Below are positions 7,840-14,838 of a stretch of DNA of 64,000 nt, one piece after another. Numbering within the stretch: position 1 is the first letter of the stretch; every line of letters begins with the position of its first letter. Source of the stretch: Sphaerisporangium fuscum (GTDB lineage: Bacteria > Actinomycetota > Actinomycetes > Streptosporangiales > Streptosporangiaceae); the NCBI RefSeq assembly GCF_018531465.1, contig NZ_JAHDTF010000028.1, positions 62,001 to 126,000 on the forward strand, in the 5' to 3' direction. The notes beneath the pieces are model-generated. The model saw nothing but the letters and a program-made list of their open reading frames with translations. It was not told the DNA's origin and did not search any database. The position numbers and the translations under genes are program-made.

Positions 7840-8820
7840 TCAGGACCCGTGGACGGGAGCCGTGCCGACCCAGCGGTGATAGGCGTCCATGTCGACGTTG
7901 CCGCCGCACACGATGGTGACCACGTGCCGGCCGGCGAAGCGGTCACGGTCTTCGAGGATCGCCGCGATGCCGAGCGCGGCCGACGGTTCGACGACGAGGC
8001 CGGCGTGGTCGAGGAGCATCCGCATACCGGCGATGATCGACGCCTCCTGGACCAGGACGGCGTCGTCGGCGACCAGGAGGAGGTCGTCCAGGACGGCCGG
8101 GATGGGACACCGGCCGGCGACGCCGTCGGCGATGGTGTCGGTCGAGTCGGTGGTGACGACGCGCCGTTGGCGCCAGGAGTGCGTCATCGCCGGTGCGCCC
8201 AGCGGCTGGACGCAGATCACCTCGACCTCGGGCGCCAAGGCCTTCACCACATGCCCCACACCGGTGGCCAGCGCCCCGCCGCCGAGAGCGATCAGGACGG
8301 CGTCGAACGACGGCACGGTGTCCACCAGTTCCAGGCCGATGGTCGCCGCGCCCTCGCAGGTCTCGATGTCCAGGCTGTCCTCGACCAGCCGGATGCCGTC
8401 GTGCCGCGCGATGGCCGCCGCCCGCTCGCGGGCCATGTCGAAGTCGCCGTCCACCAGCTCCAACCTGGCGTCCAGCGCCCGGATACGATCAAGCTTGACC
8501 GCGGGCGCGAAGCGGGAGGCCACGACGGTGACGTCGGGCCCCCGGCCGCGACCGGACCAGGCCAGCGCTTGGCCGAGGTTGCCGGCGCTGGCGCACACCA
8601 CGGCACTCGAGCCGTCGCCGGCCAGCAGGCTCGCGACCACCTCGGTGCCGCGGGCCTTGAAGCTGCGGACCGGGTTCACCGTTTCGAGCTTGATGCTCAC
8701 CGTGCACCCGAGGTCGCGTTCCAGCGCCTCGCAGCGGTACAGGGGAGTGTCGAGGAAAACCGGGTCGATCACCCGGCGAGCCGCCCGGATCCGAGCAGTG
8801 TCGAGGCGCGTCTCCTGCAT
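7840..8820 (-). CDS. PLP-dependent threonine/serine dehydratase-like enzyme
   Basis: A 326-residue fold-type II PLP enzyme. The Schiff-base lysine is K55 in SFKARG. The Ser/Asn phosphate and substrate loop is SAGNLGQA, and the Gly-rich phosphate cradle is GGGALATG. The C-terminal IVCGGNVDMD strand is typical of threonine dehydratases and serine racemases. There is no C-terminal ACT domain, so it resembles the catabolic or racemase-type enzymes rather than biosynthetic IlvA. It stands alone between two hairpins; a LysE-type exporter gene lies upstream on the same strand, so amino-acid handling is a plausible shared theme. Confidence 0.88.
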   Translation of the reverse strand: MQETRLDTARIRAARRVIDPVFLDTPLYRCEALERDLGCTVSIKLETVNPVRSFKARGTEVVASLLAGDGSSAVVCASAGNLGQALAWSGRGRGPDVTVVASRFAPAVKLDRIRALDARLELVDGDFDMARERAAAIARHDGIRLVEDSLDIETCEGAATIGLELVDTVPSFDAVLIALGGGALATGVGHVVKALAPEVEVICVQPLGAPAMTHSWRQRRVVTTDSTDTIADGVAGRCPIPAVLDDLLLVADDAVLVQEASIIAGMRMLLDHAGLVVEPSAALGIAAILEDRDRFAGRHVVTIVCGGNVDMDAYHRWVGTAPVHGS

Positions 8821-8864
8821 GACACAGCAGCGTACGCCGCCGCCCCTGGAAGGCGCCTGTGAGT

Positions 8865-8892
8865 GCCCGTCCGGGCCGTTCGCCGGACGGGC
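8865..8892 (-). terminator. Hairpin downstream of the LysE gene
   Basis: GCCCGTCCGG (8865-8874) and CCGGACGGGC (8883-8892) form a perfect 10-bp stem with an 8-base loop. It lies 26 bases beyond the LysE stop codon and before the dehydratase gene on the same strand, so the two genes are probably separate transcripts. Confidence 0.7.
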
Positions 8893-8917
8893 GCCGAGCG
8901 GTGCCGCCGTGCCCGCC

Positions 8918-9589
8918 TCAGGTGGCCTGGTGGGCGGTGGCCAGGCGTACCGCGAACGCCACCAGCACCACTCCGGTGACCCGCTCGATGCCCGCCTTGA
9001 CCCGGGGGTGGCGGAGCCAGCGGCCGAGACGGTCGATCGTGGCGACGTACAGGGTGAACCAGGCCAGGTAGAGGAGGGCGAAGACCGTCGACAGCAGGAT
9101 CGCCTGCGCCCAGGGCGCGCCGCCGTCGGTGTCCAGGAACTGCGGCAGGAAGGTCACGAAGAACAGCGCGATCTTCGGGTTCAGCGCGTTCGACAGGAAA
9201 CCCTGCCGCAGGGCGACGCCGGGGCGCAGCGAAGCGCGAGGTCGCCCGGGGACTTCGGCCGCCTCGTCCCCTTCGGGTTCCCGGCGGGAGCGGGCGGCGG
9301 CGAGGAGGGTCCGCGCGCCGAGCCACACCAGGTAGGCGGCACCGGCGAGCTTCATCACCGTGAAGGCGGTGGCCGAGGCGAGCAGCAGCGCCGAGAGTCC
9401 GGCGGCGGCCGTCGTGGCGTGGACGGCGAGCCCGAGCGCACCGCCCAGCATGGTGAACAGCCCCGCCGTACGGCCGCCCGTCAGGGTGCTCTTGGTGATC
9501 AGCGCCTGGTCCGGCCCGGGAATCATGATCAACACCAGTGCCGCCAGCGCGAAAGTCAGCATGATCCCAAGTACACGGGGATCAGGCAT
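8918..9589 (-). CDS. LysE/RhtB family amino-acid exporter
   Basis: A 223-residue inner-membrane transporter with six predicted helices. Seen are the family signature IPGPDQALI after the first helix, a second hydrophobic pair (LFTMLGGALGLAVHATTAAAGL), a hydrophilic central loop rich in Arg/Glu, and GFLSNALNPKIALFFVTFLPQF, a hallmark of LysE exporters. It is predicted to export an amino acid or analogue. The substrate cannot be told from sequence. It is followed by a hairpin and preceded by about 180 bases with no clear gene. Confidence 0.9.
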   Translation of the reverse strand: MPDPRVLGIMLTFALAALVLIMIPGPDQALITKSTLTGGRTAGLFTMLGGALGLAVHATTAAAGLSALLLASATAFTVMKLAGAAYLVWLGARTLLAAARSRREPEGDEAAEVPGRPRASLRPGVALRQGFLSNALNPKIALFFVTFLPQFLDTDGGAPWAQAILLSTVFALLYLAWFTLYVATIDRLGRWLRHPRVKAGIERVTGVVLVAFAVRLATAHQAT

Positions 9590-9768
9590 GGGGCGTCAAT
9601 GAAATCGCCCAATTCCGTGCGGTTCTGCGAGTCGAGCCGGACGGTGTCGGTGGTGGTGGCCGGCGTCTCAAACAGCAGGTCGATGAAGTCGCGCCACCCG
9701 GACTCGGCCCGATTCCTCGATTCCCCGCGACCCGGCCTCGGTGAGCACCACCACAGCGCCACGGCCCC

Positions 9769-10374
9769 CTAACAGACTCCGCCGCGGAGGGCGTCGAACA
9801 GCCGCTCGAGGCGCGCGCGGTGGTCGTCCGCCACGGCGCTCGGCGGCTCTCCGCCCATGAGGCGACGCGCGGTCTCCACCAGCACGGTGCCGTAACCGGC
9901 GATGAAGAAGGCGGCGAGCAAGCCCCCGTCGCCCTCGAAGGCCGGGTCGCGTTCGAGCTCCTCGGCCAGGGTCCGCTGAAGATCGGAGGCGATCTCTCTC
10001 ACGCGCGCGACCAGCGCGGGCGACGCCGCGACGGTCCGGAAGAAGGGGATGGATCCGTCCTTCACACCGGAGAGGGCGTGGCGGGTGTCGACGAGACCGA
10101 GGGCCACATCGCGCAGGGACGCCAGCACGTCGACGCCCGGAGCGCGGTCGCGCACGGCAGAGCGCAGGAGCTCGACGGCGTCGACCGTGCGGTCGAGGAG
10201 GAGGTCCTCCTTGCGCGGGAAGTGGTTGAAGACCGTGACGCTGGAGACCCCGGCCTCCCGGGCGATCTCGGCGACCGTCACCATGTCGAACCCGCGATCG
10301 AGGAACAACCGGGTCGCGACCTCCGAGATCCTCGCACGCGTCTGCGGCCCGCCTCGCTCTCCGGTCCTGGGCAT
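9769..10374 (-). CDS. TetR-family regulator
   Basis: A 201-residue regulator. The N-terminal helix-turn-helix is clear (ATRLFLDRGFDMVTVAEIAREAGVS followed by VFNHFPRKEDLL), and the remainder is an all-helical ligand and dimerisation domain. A GAGGAAG ribosome site precedes the ATG. Upstream on the minus strand, TGACTAGATT looks like an extended -10 flanked by GTGAC and GTTAC half-sites, consistent with autoregulation. The LysE exporter lies downstream on the same strand but about 180 bases away, so co-transcription is uncertain. Confidence 0.9.
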   Translation of the reverse strand: MPRTGERGGPQTRARISEVATRLFLDRGFDMVTVAEIAREAGVSSVTVFNHFPRKEDLLLDRTVDAVELLRSAVRDRAPGVDVLASLRDVALGLVDTRHALSGVKDGSIPFFRTVAASPALVARVREIASDLQRTLAEELERDPAFEGDGGLLAAFFIAGYGTVLVETARRLMGGEPPSAVADDHRARLERLFDALRGGVC

Positions 10375-10537
10375 CCGATCTCACTTCCTCGCGTAACCAA
10401 ATCTAGTCACATGACCTGGCGGCAGGTCCCGACGGTGAGCGCCGCGCCGATCTCCGGCCGACGTGTCAGCCGCTCGCACCGCCCGAGGGCCCGTCGTACG
10501 GCGGCGGTGGGGGTCGGGGGTCCTGCGCCGGTCCTCC

Positions 10538-10846
10538 TCAGCGGCCGGCTTCGTCCTGCCGAGCACCGGCCCGGTGCTCGGCCAGTTCGAGATCGATGAA
10601 GGCGGCGATCATGGCACGCCAGACGGCCTCGGCCACGCTCGGGGACAACCCGGCGCTCACCGCGCGCTCCCGGACCGCCTGGACGACCTGCTCCACGCGG
10701 CCGGGCGCGCGTACGGCCTGTTCGTCGGCCTTGAACGCGGCCGCCTGCCGGACCAGGGCCTGCCGGTCCGCGAGGAGACGGACCAGCTCACCGTCGAGCG
10801 CGTCGATCCGGGCGCGGACCTCGGCCAGGGAAGTGGGGTCGGACAC
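10538..10846 (-). CDS. Chorismate mutase (AroQ type II)
   Basis: A 102-residue all-helical protein of the AroQ fold, which converts chorismate to prephenate for Phe/Tyr synthesis. The N-terminal helix LAEVRARIDALDGELVRLLADR, followed by VRQAAAFKAD, carries the usual arginine and lysine ligands, and the C-terminal helix ends VWRAMIAAFIDLELAEH. It has no signal peptide, so it is cytoplasmic and not the secreted mycobacterial type. It stands alone with an AGGATCC-like ribosome site. It could also be a tailoring chorismate mutase, but no pathway genes adjoin it. Confidence 0.85.
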   Translation of the reverse strand: MSDPTSLAEVRARIDALDGELVRLLADRQALVRQAAAFKADEQAVRAPGRVEQVVQAVRERAVSAGLSPSVAEAVWRAMIAAFIDLELAEHRAGARQDEAGR

Positions 10847-11246
10847 GGGGATCCTCCTGTGGGGGTTCGAGGCCGCCGGAGGCCGGTCCCGAACCTTGAG
10901 GTGGAGGGCCGATCTCCGATACGACCCTGATCACGCGTGCGCTACGGCCGTTCCAGTCCCGGCCGTCAGGGGCCGACGCGCGAGAGACGATGCACGAAGG
11001 TCAACTTAGCACCGACGGACCAGGGGAGATCGTCAAGCCCTGGGGAGCGAACGCACCGCCGTCGGTCCGCGCACGCGGAGACGGAGATCGGCACCACAGC
11101 TGTGTCCCCGGGGCGGCGTGTGTCACCAGGCCTCATGCTTGCGATCCGTCCCCTTCCTCTGATGATCCTCTTCTGACATGGTCGAGGTCCGGGCCGGCCT
11201 GGACGACGGGTCCGGGCATGGTCGATCCGTACGCCGAGAGGGAAGA
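10847..11246. other. Intergenic region between divergent genes
   Basis: This 400-base stretch separates chorismate mutase (leftward) from a VOC protein (rightward). No supported gene, strong hairpin or repeat was found. It presumably holds both promoters. Confidence 0.4.
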
Positions 11247-11570
11247 ATGAGCATTCGCCTGGGTGGCGTGGTCATCGACGCCAACGACCTCGACGGGCTC
11301 GCCGGGTTCTGGAGCCGGCTGCTGGAGCGGGACATCACCCGTCGCGAGGACGACTGGATCAGTATCGGTCCCGACCTGGCCCTGCAACGGGTCCCCGAAC
11401 CCAAGACCGTGAAGAACCGGATCCACCTCGATCTGGTCACCGATGACTTCGCCCGGGCGGTCGCCCGCGCCGCCGCGCTCGGAGCCACCTCGGTAGGGGA
11501 GATGCACGAGGATCTCTGGCAGGTCTGGCGGGATCCCGAGGGCAACGAGTTCTGCGTCTGCGTGTCCTGA
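11247..11570 (+). CDS. VOC/glyoxalase-like domain protein
   Basis: A 107-residue single-domain member of the vicinal oxygen chelate fold: LGGVVIDANDLDGLAGFWSRLL (first beta-alpha unit), a middle sheet, and the closing WRDPEGNEFCVC strand. The start at 11247 follows GAGAGGGAAGA. Members include glyoxalases, dioxygenases and antibiotic-binding proteins; function cannot be assigned here. Confidence 0.83.
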   Translation: MSIRLGGVVIDANDLDGLAGFWSRLLERDITRREDDWISIGPDLALQRVPEPKTVKNRIHLDLVTDDFARAVARAAALGATSVGEMHEDLWQVWRDPEGNEFCVCVS

Positions 11571-11684
11571 GCACGTCGCGCCGCAGATCGGACGGCGCAG
11601 GCGTGGCCAAGTTCGTCGGCGGAACCATCCGGGCCGTGGCCGGGCGGCCGGAGACCACGGCCCCGAAATGATCTCGCGTCCTGT

Positions 11685-11701
11685 AGGGGACTTTCGGCCC
11701 T
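11685..11701. promoter_or_regulatory. DosR/DevR-like box upstream of the hmp remnant
   Basis: AGGGGACTTTCGGCCCT is an imperfect inverted repeat (GGGAC-TTTC against GGGCC-GAAAG). It resembles the 20-bp boxes bound by DosR/DevR hypoxia and nitric-oxide response regulators in actinobacteria. It lies about 100 bases upstream of a flavohemoprotein relic, a gene class often under NO control. Assignment is by resemblance only. Confidence 0.4.
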
Positions 11702-11803
11702 GTAGGTGCGGACGTTCGCCCCGGTGAACGGGCCGCTCCGGGCTTCTAGTTCGGTCGCGGCCCGCAATGGCGGTTCCCCTGCGTCCTGCCGTCTGGAGGC
11801 TTC

Positions 11804-11975
11804 ATGCTGAGTCAGCCGCGATCGTCCGCGCCACGCTGCCGGTCGTCGGCGCGTCGCTGGACGCTACATGTGCGGTCCGGTGCCGTTCATGCGTGACCTG
11901 CGCAACCGGTTGCTGCGGGCCGGGGTGGCGGCTCCTGACATCCACCACGAGGTGTTCGGCCCCGACCTGTGGCCG
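11804..11975 (+). pseudogene. hmp: Flavohemoprotein (nitric oxide dioxygenase) with large internal deletion
   Basis: The first part reads AESAAIVRATLPVVGASLD, the start of the globin domain of Hmp (best frame from 11806). This is joined directly to YMCGPVPFMRDLRNRLLRAG and then HHEVFGPDLW, the extreme C-terminus of the FAD/NAD reductase domain (from 11865). About 330 internal residues are missing, and the two parts are in different frames from each other and from the ATG at 11804. This is a deletion relic. A nitronate monooxygenase, also linked to nitro/NO chemistry, follows. Confidence 0.8.
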
Positions 11976-12126
11976 GCGGCCGGTCGACGGTCCCTGGGAC
12001 CGGTGGCGTACCCGCCGTCCCCCCGGAGGGAGGAAGATCGACGGCAGGGCTCGTCGTCGCCACGTGGCAGCCGGAAACGGCACTTCGATCACTACTCGCG
12101 CCCCCTTGTCACAGCTGGAGGATTGT

Positions 12127-12267
12127 GTGCTGTCCATTGCCGATCACTCGACCGAGCATCGCCGTGCCGGGGATTCGCCGCCGGCTCCGGCCACCCGCGA
12201 CGTGTCCACGGAGACCAACGTCGGCTTGCTGACGTGGGCAGGGGCGCTCCGGAGCCGGCGTGTCTGA
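12127..12267 (+). CDS. Possible 46-residue leader ORF upstream of nitronate monooxygenase
   Basis: A short frame starts GTG-CTG-TCC at 12127, five bases after a strong GGAGG, and runs to a TGA that overlaps the GTG start of the next gene by 8 bases. It encodes MLSIADHSTEHRRAG followed by a Pro/Thr-rich middle and ends LTWAGALRSRRV. No family is recognised. The ribosome site and overlap suggest translational coupling, but the peptide itself may be unimportant. Confidence 0.35.
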   Translation: MLSIADHSTEHRRAGDSPPAPATRDVSTETNVGLLTWAGALRSRRV

Positions 12268-13687
12268 GGCCGAGCTTCCCGTCCTGATCCAGGGCGGCAT
12301 GGGCGTGGGCGTGTCGGGGTGGCGGCTGGCCTGCGCGGTCGCTCGTACCGGGCAGCTCGGCGTGGTGTCGGGCACCGCGCTGGACGTCACGCTGGCCAGG
12401 CGGCTGCAGCACGGCGACCCTGACGGCGATCTGCGCCGGGCGCTGGAATACTTCCCGGCGCCCGCGATCGCGGAACGGGTGCTACGGCGCTACTTCGTGC
12501 CCGGTGGGATCCGCCCCGGCGTACCGTACCGGCCGGTGCCCCGGCTCGGGCTGCGGCCCGACCGCGCCCGCGACGAACTGGCCGTGGTCGCCAACTTCGC
12601 CGAGGTCCTCCTCGCCAAGCAGGGCCACGACGGCCCGATCGGCGTCAACTACCTGGAGAAGATCCAGCTGGCCACGCCGGCCGCCGTGTTCGGCGCGATG
12701 CTGGCCGGAGTCGACTACGTGCTGATGGGGGCGGGCATCCCGGCGCAGATCCCGCAACTGCTCGACGCGTTCGCCGCACACCGGCCGGCCGAGATCTCGG
12801 TGACCGTGGCCGGCGCCGGCGAGACCCGGCACACGATCGGCCTTGACCCGGCCGCGTTGCTGCCCCGCCTCGCCGAGCCGCTGCGGCGGCCGAAGTTGCT
12901 GGCGATCGTCTCCTCGCACGTGCTGGCCGCCTACCTGGCCCGCTCCCCGCAGACGCGCCCCGACGGGTTCATCCTGGAGACACCGGTGGCCGGCGGGCAC
13001 AGCGCGCCGCCGCGCGGCCGCCCGCGACCGGACGCGGCCGGCGAACCTCTGTACGGCCCGCGAGACGAGATCGACATCGGCAAGGTCGCGGCTCTCGGGC
13101 TGCCGTTCTGGCTGGCCGGCGGCTACGGCACCCCCGCCGGCCTCGCCGATGCGCGGGCCGCGGGAGCCACCGGTGTCCAGGTCGGCTCGGCCTTCGCTCT
13201 GTGCCGCGAGTCCGGACTCGATGACGAACTCAGGCGCCACCTGCTGCGCCACGCCACCGGCGGCGCCCTGGAGGTCCGCAACGACCCGCGAGCCTCACCA
13301 ACCGGCTTCCCGTTCAAGGTCGCGCAGGTGCCCGGCACCCTGTCGGAGCCCGGGATCCACGGGCAGCGGCCCCGGCTGTGCGACCTGGGATACCTGCGCA
13401 CCCCGTACGTCAAGCCCGACGGCGCGATCGGCTACCGCTGCCCCGCCGAACCCGCCGACACCTACCTGCGTAAGGGCGGATCCGCCGAAGAGGCCGCGGG
13501 CCGCCAATGCGTGTGCAACGGGCTGACCGCCGCCGTCGGCCTGGGCCAGACCCGCGGCGACGGCTACCGTGAGCCCGCCCTGCTCACCCTGGGCCAGGAC
13601 GCCGCCTTTCTCGACGGGCTGCCCGAGAACCACTCGGCCGCCGACGTCGTCCACCGCATCCTGAGGGGAGCTGACGCCCCCTGGTGA
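12260..13687 (+). CDS. Nitronate monooxygenase family protein
   Basis: A 475-residue FMN-dependent TIM-barrel enzyme of the 2-nitropropane dioxygenase/NMO superfamily. It starts with the FMN-binding IQGGMGVGVSGWRLA, continues with ARTGQLGVVSGTALD, and carries DGFILETPVAGGHSAPP (the phosphate and catalytic-His region), WLAGGYGTPAGLADARAAGATG and QVGSAFALC. It is longer than classical NMOs, with a C-terminal region containing QCVCNGL, as in the larger actinobacterial NMO-like proteins. Nitronate monooxygenases oxidise alkyl nitronates such as propionate-3-nitronate. The GTG start overlaps a possible leader ORF. It lies just after a broken hmp gene. Confidence 0.85.
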   Translation: MSEAELPVLIQGGMGVGVSGWRLACAVARTGQLGVVSGTALDVTLARRLQHGDPDGDLRRALEYFPAPAIAERVLRRYFVPGGIRPGVPYRPVPRLGLRPDRARDELAVVANFAEVLLAKQGHDGPIGVNYLEKIQLATPAAVFGAMLAGVDYVLMGAGIPAQIPQLLDAFAAHRPAEISVTVAGAGETRHTIGLDPAALLPRLAEPLRRPKLLAIVSSHVLAAYLARSPQTRPDGFILETPVAGGHSAPPRGRPRPDAAGEPLYGPRDEIDIGKVAALGLPFWLAGGYGTPAGLADARAAGATGVQVGSAFALCRESGLDDELRRHLLRHATGGALEVRNDPRASPTGFPFKVAQVPGTLSEPGIHGQRPRLCDLGYLRTPYVKPDGAIGYRCPAEPADTYLRKGGSAEEAAGRQCVCNGLTAAVGLGQTRGDGYREPALLTLGQDAAFLDGLPENHSAADVVHRILRGADAPW

Positions 13688-13737
13688 GGCCGCTGGAAGA
13701 GACCACCGGCGTACGATTCACCGCGACGAGATCGCGG

Positions 13738-14442
13738 TCAGGAGCCGGCGCGGTGCACGAGCAGCATGAACGTCCGGGCGTAGGAGACCCCGTTCGCCGG
13801 CCGGGGCCAGCCGAGACCGGCCAGCGCCCGTGAGGCCGCCTGATGATGGACGCCGTCGACGCGGACCTCGGCGGTTTCGACCGGCCCATCGGCGCCGTGG
13901 CCGCCCCCGAAGAACGCCTTGACGCCGATCAGGCCGTCGCGCTCGAATCCGCCGTCCAGTGCCGGCGCCAGGTGGGGCAGGAGCACATGCCCCATGGCCC
14001 AGGTCTGGACGGCGTCGTGATCGGCCCCGGTGCCCCAACCGATGATGCCGCCGTGGATGGCGTGCCACCCCGGGAACCCCTCGGGGTCGTCAGGGGGGAA
14101 GTGAGCGGCGAAGGCGCCGTTCTGGGTGAGCAGTTCGAGCACGGCGCTCCCGGTGGTGCCGACCCAGGTGCGGATCGCCCGGTCGACGGCCTCCTGCGTC
14201 GTGGCGCCGTATCCGGCGACGCAGTCGGCGATCGTGGTGCCGGCGGGCCGGTCGACGTCGAGCACGAAGTCGAGGTCGAGGTGGCCGGGATCGCCTGTAT
14301 GGTCCTCCCGGAGCGCGACGGCCACGCTCCCAGGCCCCTTGGCCAGGTGCCCCTCGACCCGCCAGGGCCTGCCCATGGCCTCGGACAGGTGCCCGGCCAC
14401 CATCTCCAGCACCACGTCGTCGGTCAGGCGCTCGCCGACCAT
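13738..14442 (-). CDS. Uncharacterised cytosolic protein (DUF6348-like)
   Basis: A 234-residue protein beginning MVGERLTDDVVLEMVAGHL behind GGAAGGAG, so the start at 14442 is firm. It has no signal peptide or membrane segment. Recognisable stretches are DFVLDVDRPAGTTIADCVAGYG, FPGWHAIHGGIIGWG and GLIGVKAFFGGG. It resembles proteins grouped as DUF6348 in actinobacteria, but that label is from memory and uncertain. The gene is convergent with the nitronate monooxygenase; no functional link is visible. Confidence 0.7.
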   Translation of the reverse strand: MVGERLTDDVVLEMVAGHLSEAMGRPWRVEGHLAKGPGSVAVALREDHTGDPGHLDLDFVLDVDRPAGTTIADCVAGYGATTQEAVDRAIRTWVGTTGSAVLELLTQNGAFAAHFPPDDPEGFPGWHAIHGGIIGWGTGADHDAVQTWAMGHVLLPHLAPALDGGFERDGLIGVKAFFGGGHGADGPVETAEVRVDGVHHQAASRALAGLGWPRPANGVSYARTFMLLVHRAGS

Positions 14443-14838
14443 CCGATTCTCCTTCCCCGCACGTACGTGATCAGACAGTAGTGCAATCCGGCGTGCGGGC
14501 AGCGGGACGCGGGCCGGGAAAGTGCCGGTCGAAAAGCCGTCGGGTTCGCTAGGGCCGGTCTCGAACGGCCGGTGGGTCGCCGGAGGCGGGTCAACACAGC
14601 GTCTACACGACCTGAACACGCCCTCTACCGCCCCTGGTCACTGTTGAGCCGACGGCGGGCGATCGTCTGCCGGTCACCCTCGAACAGGAGCCCGGTGGGA
14701 CGTCGGGTCCACACCCTCGACCCATCCGAAACGGCCATCGGGCGCCGCCACCCATCTCACCACTGTCCCGTTAAGAGCAGCGCGATCCACCCAGTCCGGT
14801 CCGGCACGAAACCAGAAGCGTGAAAGGAAGGACCCGAG
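14443..14838 (+). other. Upstream region of the secreted repeat protein
   Basis: A 396-base gap between divergent genes with no supported gene. A good ribosome site (GAAAGGAAGGA) lies immediately before 14839. No clear promoter or operator was singled out. Confidence 0.35.

Noticed and set aside
9600..9768. A possible gene fragment (VVLTEAGSRGIEE and DFIDLLFETPATTTDTVRLD in different frames) between the LysE and TetR genes.
   Set aside because: It is too short and frame-broken to assign to any family; it may be part of a decayed gene.
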